Positions 44,701 to 50,557 of a DNA stretch of 64,000 bases are shown in pieces (positions within the stretch are counted from its first letter, which is position 1; each line of letters opens with the position of its first letter). The notes under the pieces were generated by a model. The model did no database searches, was not told the origin of the DNA, and saw nothing but the letters and a program-made list of their open reading frames with translations. Made by a program: the position numbers and the translations under genes. Source of the stretch: Tistlia sp040905785 (GTDB taxonomy: Bacteria; Pseudomonadota; Alphaproteobacteria; Kiloniellales; DSM-21159); assembly GCF_040905785.1 (NCBI RefSeq), contig NZ_JBBDQW010000061.1, forward strand, positions 1 through 64,000, written 5' to 3'.

Positions 44701-47445
44701 TTCGCCCGCGAGCGCTACTGGGTGCCGGAAGCGGCGAGCGCCGCTGAGCCCGCCAAGGTGCCCGCCGAGAAGACGGCCGCCGAGCCCGGCCCCTGGCGCC
44801 GCAGCGCGCTGCCGGAGGGTCTCGACTGGCAGGGCCGGCTGCGCGAGCGCCTGGACGGCGAGATCCTGGTCGTCGGCGACGAGGCATCGGCAGAGGGTCG
44901 GGCCCTGGCGGCGCTGCTCGGACGGCTGGCCGAGGCCGCCGCCCTGTCGGCCCAGCCGCGCCTCCGCTTCTGCCGCGCCGAGGCGCTGGCGCCGGAACCG
45001 GCGCCGGACTGGGCGATCCTGCTGGCGGAGGAAGCGGGGGGCGAGCAGACGTCCGCCCTGGTCAGCCGCCTGGCCGCCGGTGCCGGCCGGCTGGCTCTCT
45101 TCGCGAGGGCCGACGCCGCGACGGCGGAGCGGCTGGGGGCCGCGCTTGCGGCAGAGCCCTCCGGCGCCCGTCGCCCGCTCCTGCTGGTCGGGCAGGACGA
45201 CACTTCCGATGCCGCGGCGGCGATGCAGCGACTGGTCACGGAGTGGCTGGCCTGCGAGGGGCAGGACGGGCTGAGCGAGGTCCGCTACGAGGGCGACCGG
45301 CGGTTCTGCCGCGTCGCGCGCGCCGAGACCGGCGTCGAGCGCCTCTGCCGGCTCGAGGTCGACTGGCGGCCCAAGGCGCCGGTGCCGGCCGAGCCGCCGC
45401 TGCGCCGCCGCACCCTGCTCCTGCTGGTTAACGAGGAGACCTGCGAGCTTGCCGGCCGCCTGTTCGAGCCGGGCGACTTCGAGCGGGTCGTGCTGGTCGG
45501 CGACGCCAGCGTGCCGGCCGGCCGGCTCGACAACGTCATCGACTTCGCCGACCCGGCCGCCGCCCGGATCGGCGCCCGCATCCTGCTCGACCGCTTCGAG
45601 GACATCGACCACCTGGTCGACCTCGGCGCCCTGCACGAGGCACCGGCCGAGGAGGACGAGGACCCCGCAGGCCGGACGCTCTTCTATCAGGCGCTGGTCG
45701 GCACCTGCCGCGACCTCTCGATCCTCTACCTGACCAAGGGCCTGCTGCCCTTCCGCTGCGAGCGGATGAGCCTGGCCGGCGCCCGCTTCGCCGGGCTGGT
45801 CGCCATGCTCGGCGCCGAGTACCGCCAGGTCGCCGCCCGGGTCCTGGATATCGACCAGGCGACCCAGGACGACCCGCCGCTGCTGCGGCGCCTGCTCCTG
45901 CAGGAGCTCGGGTCCGCGCTGCAGGAGACCACGCTCTGTGTCCGCGAGGGCGCGCGCTTCGCGCCGCTGCTGGCGGCGGAGGCCGCGGGGTCTGGCGGGC
46001 TCGACTCCCTGGAGCTGAACCCCCTGGAACTCGACCCCCTGGAGCTGGACGAGGAGGCCGTCTACGTCGTCAGCGGCGGCACCAACGGCGTCGGGCTGGA
46101 GATCGCGGGTCACCTCGCCGACAGGGGTTGCCGCAAGCTCGTGCTGATGGGTGTGACGCCGCTGCCGCCGCGCGAGAGCTGGGCCCAGGCGCTCGAGCAG
46201 GAGGCGCTGGAGCCCTACCTCGCGGACAAGCTGCGCGCGCTGCTCGCGCTCGAAGCGCGCCTCGAGCAGCTCGAGGTCTATACAGGCTCCCTGGCCGTCC
46301 GCGACGCCCTGCGCCACTACTTCGTGCGGGTCCGCGCGACCCTGGGGCCGATCCGCGGCGTGGTCCACGCCGCCGCGCTCTACTCCGATCCGGCGACGCC
46401 GGCCTTCGCCGCCAAGAGCCTGGAGTCCCTGCGCGCCGTCTGGGAGCCGAAGGCCGAGGGGCTGGAGAGCCTGCACGCCGTCTTCAAGGCGGACCCGCTG
46501 GACTTTTTTGTCTCCTTCGTCTCCCTGACCGGGCTGGTCCCGCACCTGGCGCGCGGCGCCGCCGACTACGCCATGGCCAACGCCTTCGTCGATTTCTTCA
46601 CGACCTACCAGCACCGGCAGCACGAGCGGCGGTGCTACCGCACGATCCTCTGGTCGGACTGGAACGAGACCGGCGGGATCACGCGGGTCGCGCCGGAACG
46701 GGCGGCGGCCGTGCGGGAGACCTTCGCGCGGCTCGGCCTGCGGACCTTCTCGAACCGGGAGGGCCGGGCGCTCTTCGACCGGGCGATGGGCGAGGGCCTC
46801 GGCAGCCGGGTGATCGTCGGCTACCTCGACCCGCGCCGCTTCGAGCAGGTCCGCCCGCAACTGCTCCACGCCCAGCCCGCCATGCCCGAGCCCGTCATGC
46901 CCAAGCCTGCCGGGTCCGAGCCGGAAGGGCCGGCGGCGCTCCTGCTCGGGCACCTGGAGCGCTGGGAGGCCGAGAAGCGGGCCGGGCGGGCGGTGCCGCC
47001 CCGCGAGATCACCGCCGTCGTCGGGCTGCCCGAGATCCGGCGCCTCGCGCCCGCGCTGATCCATCGCCTCCACGCGCTGCTGTTCGGCGCCGCGGCCCCG
47101 GTCGCCGAGGGCGCGCCGGTCGAGACGCCGGCGGCCGTGCGTACCCCGGCCGAAAGCGCCCCGGCCGAGAGCGCCCCAACCGAGAGCGCCCGGGTCATCG
47201 CCGAGACGGTCCGCGAGGTGCTGAAGCTGAAGACCCTCGATCCCGCTCAGCCCTTCCAGAGCTATGGCCTGGATTCGATCTCGGCGATGGTGCTCTCGAC
47301 GCGCCTGGAAAAGCGCCTGGGGCGGGAGCTGCCGCCGCAGTGGCTGATCGAGCACCCGACCGTCGAGAGGCTGTCGCGCCACCTGGCGGCGCAAGGGGCT
47401 TCGCCCCAAGCCGGCACGTCCCAGCCCTCGGGCGGCACGCTGTGA
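32728..47445 (+). CDS. trans-AT polyketide synthase: GNAT-ACP-KS-KR-MT-ACP-KS-ECH-ECH-ACP-ACP-KS-KR-ACP
   Basis: 4905 residues, ATG 32728. Order: adaptor plus GNAT-like starter domain (about 1-291); ACP1 (Ser353); KS1 (432-862; Cys599, His734, His778); KR1 (1275-1455, Tyr1424); C-methyltransferase (LEVGAGTGS near 1705); ACP2 (Ser1951); KS2 (2032-2470; Cys2205); a degenerate ECH (about 2721-2908); a full ECH2/PksI-like domain (2930-3171, MQGHAIGAGWAMG); ACP3 (Ser3227, Trp3233) and ACP4 (Ser3318, Trp3324), both with the beta-branch Trp; KS3 (3422-3841; Cys3589); KR2 (about 4440-4640; Tyr4614, Asn4618); ACP5 (Ser4850). There is no AT, DH or TE. This order fits the start of a pederin/onnamide-type chain: acetyl starter, alpha-methylated beta-hydroxy unit, exomethylene unit, ketoreduced unit. 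It overlaps the next gene by GTGA. Confidence 0.95.
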   Translation: MTDDPAEHFKRASGLFERASGAMARLGLADFAEAEAVAADPCFGALRRLADDPAVAPLELLTAAAAAGLLPGRQPPEDLAEAAARKRDLLQHLERRDFRVRPAAAGDLPALQLLERRCWPRGLRTPKAVLARRIARHPEGQLVLLVGEILAGVIYSQRIAEAGALEGMTAARVDRLHDPAGATVQLLAVNILPEMQERTLGDQLLELMLVRCSLEPGVEAVVAVTLCRNFDAAEGVSLADYLARRNAQGVLADPILRFHELHGATVERPLPGYRPADLKNQGCGVLVRYDIHRRRRRDLLASPPGRAPQAAGKTPSRAAIRAGVEASVGACLGEGGQAAFAFDRPLMEMGLDSAGLLELGERLAHRFGVALSPGFFFRFNTAGKVADHLCEELAPVRARPAKGRGRAARPAKAAKGGADSPEAALRDAGARDVAVVGLACRLPGGLDTPEDLWACLRDGRSVLGELPAGRWRWPAGIEPEGRHRGIARGGFLEDVAAFDAPFFRISPAEAETMDPQQRLLLELCWQAIEQAGYAPAALAGSRTGVFVGASGSDYARLLDRSERPTEAHYGTGSAMAVLANRISYFYDLNGPSLLLDTACSSSLVALHEAVRSLADGESEQALVAGVNLLLHPANTLAYYQAGMLSKQGQCRPFDAEADGYLRSEGAVVLLLKPLAAALADGDRVQAVIKGTACNHGGQAGGLTVPNPEQQARLLRAAWRAAGIEPTDLGYLEAHGTGTPLGDPLEVQGILQAFAEAGAERPPSAAPCGLGSVKSNLGHLEAAAGLAGLLKAVLCLQRRALPASLHLRRLNPEIALDGSGLEIVERLRPWAAPAAGAPRLAGVSSFGSGGTNAHVVVAEAPQVPEAGAQAGSAAGADEGPLLFLLSARTPAQLQAYARRYLDWLTAGPGRSVPLADLAWQLQTGRQALEERLALVVAGREELVAALNAFCADPARGHSTQGATANRATPGRFGELTRGEAGWAFVEALAAEGDLERLGLLWLAGAEVDWSLLHPSGAPARRRLDVPTYPFARHAYWLPGEPLPAEVGAAGEEVPSGETEGPPAILLAPVWRALSARETLPEALFPAPEARVLAIGPSNWKERAGAALPASTQWLEIDPEASIPVLTDRLRALEPFDRILWLARPEPAGEAALLERQESGLLFLFRLVKALLALSRDERPLDWTAVTWRSQAVFGSERPEPADAGVPGFLGALAGEVPLWRVRCLDLEDAQDWPLPDLPSAETAPSGEVLARRSGQWFRRRLGPVEALPDGPPAYRQNGVYVVVGGAGGVGEAWTRHLVEHFQAQVVWIGRRPADAAIRAKLQALAALGPAPLYLAADASDPAALAAAHAEIKRRWPAVHGVVQAAVGAFDRSLAETEEAHFREVLSAKVEASVRVAQAFEDEPLDFLLFFSSVVALERNGGLSGYAAGGAFADALALSLRGRRPYPVQVVNWGHWQIGSAAALSEAAKTRLRLGGVLPIRPDEAMEALQRLLGAPLGQVALLRNRRIEALPLVDTARSLRVQAGPAVPRPLPAPVAATAAEVESLKPVSLFANVALEARLADLFAATLNSLGLTEGSESGPAGFHGQWLEAGRALLAERAGAAPPDLAQAWRDWEAAKAAELAGPDLEAAVALAEDCLRRLPEILSGRLRATDLLFPEASMARVEGVYGGNAVADHFNGQLAEALAAAVEARQREEPRARLRILEVGAGTGSTTALVLPRLAPYAGRIAEYAFTDLSKAFLFHAEARFGDCPFLRPRLFDLERPLAGQGLEAGAYDLVVATNVLHATRDIRRTLAGCKAALGRGGLLLLNELAGRSLFAHLTFGLLEGWWLAEDRPLRMPGAPGLYPETWRRVLAQEGFDEVSFADPHSHVLGQQVILARSDGLAWQQARPAAAAPVAPAAPAGEEAQEAGAVPELKRAAEQHLRRLVAKVLRMDPEALDPREPLEAYGIDSILIGQITAALRGSFPEVGATLLFECQTVGALADHLLRTSRDRVRRVTGLSEVPAPPAASPVAAPLSGPPASAVAEAAPEPIAVIGMSCRFPQADGLEAYWRVLSAGESCIREVPADRWPLEGFFEADSEVAVAQGRSYGKWGGFLEEVTAFDPLFFNISPKEAVGIDPQERLFLQTAWATLEDAGYTRERLARDFDRRLGVFVGITRTGFDLFGPDLWRRGERLQPHTSFSSVANRLSYFLDARGPSVPVDTMCSSSLTAIHQACQSLRAGECRLALAGGVNLYLHPSGYVGLSASRMLSPDGLCRSFGKGGKGFVPGEGVGAVLLKPLSRALADGDRIYATIRATHVNHGGKTNGYTVPNPLAQAELVGEALRKAGLGARAVSCLEAHGTGTELGDPIEVAGLTRAFRETTQDSGFCSLGSAKSTIGHLEAAAGIAGFIKVVLQLRHRQLAPSLHAAETNPEIDFAATPFFVQQALADWPRPRLPGPQGPEEAPRIAGLSSFGAGGANAHVILEEYEEPEAPSAEAGRFPIVLSARSEERLKAYAARLADFLAARLAAGEAPELADLAYTLQVGREAMDHRLGLVADSPEALRARLEAFAAGSEVAESGRAGLHLGHARQAREIAGAGEAALQERLAGWFAAGEHDRLLSFWTKGVSVDWEALQRGRRAAGRLPRRIALPSYPFATTRYWLPIPAAEVETAPEPAPPAQTVAAAPLPAPAATFAKPHAVVLRDPASVPTRFPQPAAAGQRTLRKLSSFGPQALEPLGQEAALVLQDLGEGLVSVGPDPADARPLDPEAACAALVACLGWLGGQGEAGSKVLLLKGLDRLLADSPSSASVRMAAEALAACALPVVAVLEGEIRGAAATLAEACDLAICSTEGTYAFGSAAALPGSELRQAGFTLPVVATDELEARALELARSIARGSAPALAALKGHLARDGSALAPRGQGGTLAADLAGPARAEAAGAPRRIALDSAVVTLEAYPDGVAVMTLCERASRNTFSPAFVEGVLEAFERIDGDPGLKVVVLTGFESYFACGGTREGLLAIQGGRARFTDEQSYSRPLACEIPVIAAMQGHAIGAGWAMGLFCDAAVYSEESVYQSPYMLYGFTPGAGSTRVFPERLGAGLGREVLLTAREYQGRELRARGLGPVLPRREVLGHALALAHRLASSSRQALVEDKRSRSAALRASLPAVFERELALHDRTFVGNPEVIERIARHFEGAAPEPATPPADRGSAPTPGALCEILRETLAAELQMAPEQIEEETPFIDLGLDSIGAVTWVRRLNERLGLSLAATRAYSHPNLLRFSAFVLAELGGDRPEAEAGTGLQDAEELRAWLRETLARELGMAPGELDEDAKFIDLGLDSIAAVTWIRAIAERYGLAVAATRVYSHPTLAEFHRHLVELGRQQGVFGGSGTPAAVAAPRAAPPAHEPVLLHAFPLTPAAAPHPAPDIPAPAVPTAATQAATTQPIAIVGMAGQFPKAGDLRQFWRNLAEGRDCVSEIPPSRWPLEDYYDADRSAPGKTVCRRMGLLEDIDRFDPLFFGIAPAEAELMDPQQRLFLENSWRCIEDAGYDPQALAGSRCGVFVGCGAGDYHQLLAGQPPSAQGLIGESVAMLPARIAYVLDLQGPCLAIDTACSASLVAIANACDSLVLGDSDLALAGGVYVVTGPDIHVKMSQAGMLSPDGRCYSFDQRANGFVPGEGVGVLLLKRLADAERDGDDIRAVIRGWGVNQDGRTNGITAPNQESQTRLEVGVYRKFVLDPERIGLVEAHGTGTKLGDPIEVEALRAAFGSFTDRRGFCALGSVKSNLGHLATAAGVTGVVKTVLALQTGLLPPTINHETPNEHIALEDSPFYVNTDCRPWPAGAGGERLAAVSSFGFSGTNAHLVLGEAPPRPPAAGMAEGPVLFPLSARSPEQLARYAGALAEWLAEEPEAASLAELAHTFQTGRPAFRHRLAILAATREELRERLSACAANDLGDPHCWTGEAGKAVPPTSARAPGPADLAGLAARWVAGEPVEWRRLHRPGQARRRHGLPSYPFARERYWVPEAASAAEPAKVPAEKTAAEPGPWRRSALPEGLDWQGRLRERLDGEILVVGDEASAEGRALAALLGRLAEAAALSAQPRLRFCRAEALAPEPAPDWAILLAEEAGGEQTSALVSRLAAGAGRLALFARADAATAERLGAALAAEPSGARRPLLLVGQDDTSDAAAAMQRLVTEWLACEGQDGLSEVRYEGDRRFCRVARAETGVERLCRLEVDWRPKAPVPAEPPLRRRTLLLLVNEETCELAGRLFEPGDFERVVLVGDASVPAGRLDNVIDFADPAAARIGARILLDRFEDIDHLVDLGALHEAPAEEDEDPAGRTLFYQALVGTCRDLSILYLTKGLLPFRCERMSLAGARFAGLVAMLGAEYRQVAARVLDIDQATQDDPPLLRRLLLQELGSALQETTLCVREGARFAPLLAAEAAGSGGLDSLELNPLELDPLELDEEAVYVVSGGTNGVGLEIAGHLADRGCRKLVLMGVTPLPPRESWAQALEQEALEPYLADKLRALLALEARLEQLEVYTGSLAVRDALRHYFVRVRATLGPIRGVVHAAALYSDPATPAFAAKSLESLRAVWEPKAEGLESLHAVFKADPLDFFVSFVSLTGLVPHLARGAADYAMANAFVDFFTTYQHRQHERRCYRTILWSDWNETGGITRVAPERAAAVRETFARLGLRTFSNREGRALFDRAMGEGLGSRVIVGYLDPRRFEQVRPQLLHAQPAMPEPVMPKPAGSEPEGPAALLLGHLERWEAEKRAGRAVPPREITAVVGLPEIRRLAPALIHRLHALLFGAAAPVAEGAPVETPAAVRTPAESAPAESAPTESARVIAETVREVLKLKTLDPAQPFQSYGLDSISAMVLSTRLEKRLGRELPPQWLIEHPTVERLSRHLAAQGASPQAGTSQPSGGTL

Positions 47446-48560
47446 GCGAGACCGTCGAGCAGCTGCTCGGCCTGCGCCCGACCGCCCGGCGGGCCGCGCC
47501 GCCGCGCCAGGGCATGCGCTTCAGCGTCCTGTTCTTCTCGGACGTCCGCAAGGACGTGGCCGACGCCGAGAAGTACGCCTTCATGCGCGACATCACCCTC
47601 TTCGCCGACCGGGCCGGCTTCGAGGCGGTCTACCTGCCCGAGCGGCACTTCCACGAGTTCGGCTCGATCTACGCCAACCCGGCGATCATGGCGGCGCACC
47701 TGATTCCCCAGACCGCGCGCATCCGCTTCCGCACCGCCGGCGTCTCGCTGCCGCTGCACCATCCGGCCGAGGTCGTCGAATGGTGGGCGATGAACGACGT
47801 GCTGTCGCAGGGCCGCGTCGACCTCGGCTTCGGCTCGGGCTGGGCGCGGGACGACTTCATCCTGGCGCCGGACAGCTACGAGGACCGGCGGCGGATCCTG
47901 AGCGAGAACATCTCCGTAGTGCAGCGCCTGTGGCGCGGCGAGCCGGTCGCCTTTCCCGGCCCCGGGGGGCAGGAGGTGACGGTGACGGTCTACCCGCGGC
48001 CGCTGCAGCCGGAGCTCACGGTCTGGCTGCTGGTCGCCCAGAACGACGGCGGCTTCCTCCATGCCGGCCGCCAGGGCTACAACGTCTTCACCATGCTCTA
48101 CGGCAACAATCTCGAGGCCATGGCCAAGAAGGTCGCCCTCTACCGGGAGGGGCGGCGCGAGGCCGGGCTCGATCCCGAGGCGGGGACCGTGACGCTGATG
48201 CTGCACACCCTCCTGCTCGAGGACCGCGAGCAGGTCCGCGAGGCCGTCGAGGCGCCCTTCCGCGACTACATCAGGAGCGCGCTCGAGGCCCACGTGAAGG
48301 CCGCCCTCGACGAGAAGGGCGGGGTGCCGCTGAGCGAGGCCGAGAAGGCGAAGATGCTGGACTACGCCTACCAGCGCTACTTCCGCACCGGCGCGCTCTT
48401 CGGCACGCCCGACGACGGCCGGCAGGTCGTCGAGCAGGCGAGGGCCGCCGGCATCGACGAGATCGCCTGCCTGCTCGACTTCGGCGCCGACTACCCCCTG
48501 GTCCGGCAGTCCCTCGGCCACCTCGAGCGCCTGGCCGCCGGCTACCGCCCGGCGGGCTGA
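47442..48560 (+). CDS. luciferase-like flavin monooxygenase of natural-product type
   Basis: 372 residues from GTG 47442, overlapping the PKS stop by four bases, so expression is coupled. After a variable N-terminus it reads MRFSVLFFSDVRKDVADAEKY, given here as FSVLFFSDVRKDVADAEKY, then FEAVYLPERHFHEFGSIYANPA, RVDLGFGSGWARDDFIL and VWLLVAQNDGGFLHAG. These match the LLM-class subfamily found in PKS/NRPS clusters, FMNH2-dependent oxygenases that hydroxylate or cleave carrier-bound or free intermediates. In the pederin family, luciferase-type oxygenases (PedJ/PedK) are known tailoring enzymes. No dedicated flavin reductase is nearby. Confidence 0.9.
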   Translation: MSETVEQLLGLRPTARRAAPPRQGMRFSVLFFSDVRKDVADAEKYAFMRDITLFADRAGFEAVYLPERHFHEFGSIYANPAIMAAHLIPQTARIRFRTAGVSLPLHHPAEVVEWWAMNDVLSQGRVDLGFGSGWARDDFILAPDSYEDRRRILSENISVVQRLWRGEPVAFPGPGGQEVTVTVYPRPLQPELTVWLLVAQNDGGFLHAGRQGYNVFTMLYGNNLEAMAKKVALYREGRREAGLDPEAGTVTLMLHTLLLEDREQVREAVEAPFRDYIRSALEAHVKAALDEKGGVPLSEAEKAKMLDYAYQRYFRTGALFGTPDDGRQVVEQARAAGIDEIACLLDFGADYPLVRQSLGHLERLAAGYRPAG

Positions 48561-48586
48561 GCGGGCCTACGGCGTCGGGCGCCTTC

Positions 48587-48692
48587 ACGCCCCTCGACAG
48601 GCTCGGGACGAAGCAAGGGGTGGCGCGGCTTCACGATCCGACCCTTCGAGCCCTCTCCCTCTTTGCTTCGTCCCGAGCCTGTCGAGGGGCGT
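48587..48692. repeat. 30-bp perfect inverted repeat (REP-like)
   Basis: Arms at 48587-48616 and 48663-48692 are exact reverse complements around the core CCCCTCGACAGGCTCGGGAC and are separated by 46 bases. Unlike a terminator it lacks a T tract and has a long loop. The core resembles intergenic palindromic repeats frequent in GC-rich proteobacteria. A partial third arm, CCCCTCGACGAGCCCGCGGG, follows at 48722-48741. It separates the luciferase-like gene from the truncated transporter gene. Confidence 0.85.
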
Positions 48693-48732
48693 GCGCGCAC
48701 CGCCGGCGACGAAGCCTGCCGCCCCTCGACGA

Positions 48733-48763
48733 GCCCGCGGGCGGCGATTGGCCGCCCTCGGGC
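48733..48763. terminator. strong hairpin, possible terminator of the PKS transcription unit
   Basis: GCCCGCGGGCGGC and GCCGCCCTCGGGC pair over 13 positions with one mismatch around a GATTG loop. No T tract follows on the plus strand, so intrinsic termination is uncertain. It is embedded in the repeat region after the luciferase-like gene. Confidence 0.35.
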
Positions 48764-48809
48764 CTGATGCCGGCTGCGCGACACTGGGCGCCCCGATGGA
48801 GTTGCGCCC

Positions 48810-49253
48810 ATGCCCTCTGCAGATCTCCTGATCCCCTTCTTCCTGGCCTCGGCGGTCTTCGCCTGCGTCCCCGGGCCGGGGATGTTCTACGCCGCCGCTC
48901 AGACGCTCGCCGCGGGCCGGAAGGCCGGCTGGTGGTCGGCGCTCGGCTTTCATATCGCCGGCCTTGGGCATATCGCCGCCGCCGCCTTCGGCGTCTCGGC
49001 CCTGCTCGCCGCCGTGCCGGCGCTCTTCACGGCAATGAAGCTCGTCGGCGCGGCCTACCTGATCTGGCTCGGCGTCAGGTACCTGAGAGGCGGGCGGTCC
49101 TCGGTGCCCGCGCCCCGCAGGACGCCCGCGCCGACGGCGCTGAAGGCGCTGCGCGACAGCGTCGTGGTGGAGGCCTTGAACCCCAAGTCGGCGCTCTTTC
49201 ACCTCGCCTTCCTGCCGCAGTTCACGGATCCCGCCGCAGGCCTCCCGATCTAG
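48810..49253 (+). pseudogene. LysE/RhtB-family exporter gene truncated at the 3' end
   Basis: 147 residues with three to four membrane segments: LLIPFFLASAVFACVPGPGM (the family's first motif), AALFTAMKLVGAAYLIWLGVRYL (AMKLVGAAYLIWLGVRYL) and ALNPKSALFHLAFLPQFTDP. Full members have about 205 residues and two more helices after the FLPQF motif. Here a TAG comes eight residues later, and the convergent acyltransferase gene begins four bases inside it. The missing third suggests the gene was cut when the PKS genes were joined to it. It probably makes no working transporter. Confidence 0.7.
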
Positions 49254-50359
49254 GCGCCGGCCTCGGCCGGAGCCGCCGGCGCGACCTCTTCCAGGGCGAA
49301 GTAGCCGTTGTAGCCCTCCAGGTAGACGGCGGCGCGGTGGCCGAAGAGGACGACCGCGGGAGTCTTGGTGGTCAGGGCCCGCTCGTAGCCGGCGACCGTG
49401 ACGCGCGTGCCGACCGGGTGGCGGCGGTTCCAGGCGGCCACCGTCGCCTGCGCGTCGGGGCGCGCCTCCGGCTCCAGCTCGGGCGCAGAAGCGGCCGGCG
49501 CGGGCGGGTTGGCCTCGAAATCGCTGCGGATGCCACGGACCAGCTTGGTCAGGACGTCGCCGGGGCCGAGCTCCAGGAAGTCGGTCACGCCCTCGCTCAG
49601 CAGGAAGCGCACCGAGTCCAGCCAGCGCACCGGCTGGGTCAGTTGGTCGGCCAGCCGGCGCGCGGTCTCGCCGGACCGGTAGGGCTGGGCGTCGACGTTG
49701 GCGACCACCGGAATCTGCGGCTCGGCGAAGGTGAACTCGGCCAGGAAGGCGGCGAAGGCCTCGCCCGCCGGGCGCATGTAGCGCGAGTGGAAGGCGCCGC
49801 CGACGTTGAGCGGGATGTAGGTCGCGCCGTTGCGCTCGAAGCAGTCCTGGGCCGCCCGGATGTCGGGCTCCAGGCCCGAGAGGATGGTCTGGGCGGGCGC
49901 GTTGAAGTTCGCCACGTCGAGAGCTTCCAGGCCGTTCTCGGCCAGGATCTCGGCGATCCGCCCGGCGGGCAGGCCGACCACCGCCGCCATGGTGCCCTTG
50001 GGGGCGGCGGCCATCAGCTCGCCGCGCTGCCTGACCAGCTTCAGGCCGTCCTCGAAGCCGACCGCGCCGGCGCACTCCAGCGCGTTGTATTCGCCCAGGC
50101 TGTGGCCGGCGACGAAGTCGGGCTGCGCGCCGGTTTCCTGCAGGCGGCGCCGGTGGCTCAGCGCGTTGACGACGTAGAGCGCCGGCTGGGTGAACTGGGT
50201 CCGGGTCAGTCGGCGCTCGGGGTCGCGCAGGCAGAGCTCCGCGATGGAATAGCCCAGGACCGCGTCGGCGGCCTCGGTCAGCTCGGGAAAGGCCTCGAAC
50301 AGGCCGTCGCCCATGCCGACGCGCTGCGACCCCTGGCCGGGAAAGAGGTAGGCTTGCAT
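49250..50359 (-). CDS. trans-acting malonyl-CoA acyltransferase with C-terminal extension
   Basis: 369 residues. It starts MQAYLFPGQGSQRVGMG. The catalytic Ser87 is in AGHSLGEYNAL and His191 in GAFHSRYM; the GAFH form is usual for malonyl-specific free ATs of trans-AT pathways. After residue 300, beyond the normal FabD end, about 65 residues follow (PVGTRVTVAGYERALTTKT, VVLFGHRAAVYLEGYNGYF), an extension I recall from ATs of other trans-AT clusters; its role is unknown. It loads malonyl units onto the ACPs of both megasynthases, none of which has its own AT. It is convergent with the truncated lysE gene and divergent from the enoylreductase gene. Confidence 0.93.
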   Translation of the reverse strand: MQAYLFPGQGSQRVGMGDGLFEAFPELTEAADAVLGYSIAELCLRDPERRLTRTQFTQPALYVVNALSHRRRLQETGAQPDFVAGHSLGEYNALECAGAVGFEDGLKLVRQRGELMAAAPKGTMAAVVGLPAGRIAEILAENGLEALDVANFNAPAQTILSGLEPDIRAAQDCFERNGATYIPLNVGGAFHSRYMRPAGEAFAAFLAEFTFAEPQIPVVANVDAQPYRSGETARRLADQLTQPVRWLDSVRFLLSEGVTDFLELGPGDVLTKLVRGIRSDFEANPPAPAASAPELEPEARPDAQATVAAWNRRHPVGTRVTVAGYERALTTKTPAVVLFGHRAAVYLEGYNGYFALEEVAPAAPAEAGA

Positions 50360-50557
50360 GGCGGGTTCTTCCGGCAGTGGCGGGACGGCGAGGAGATTAG
50401 CAACTCCGCCGCGGGCGCACTACCGGCCCGCCAGGCCGAATCCCGCTACGGTCGACGCTCCGTGCCAACGCGGCGGTTGCGCGGCGGCCGTCTTCGCGCC
50501 TCAATGGCCGAGGGGCGACGAAGACAGAGGCGACGAGGAGAGGGGGCGAGGGGCAGG

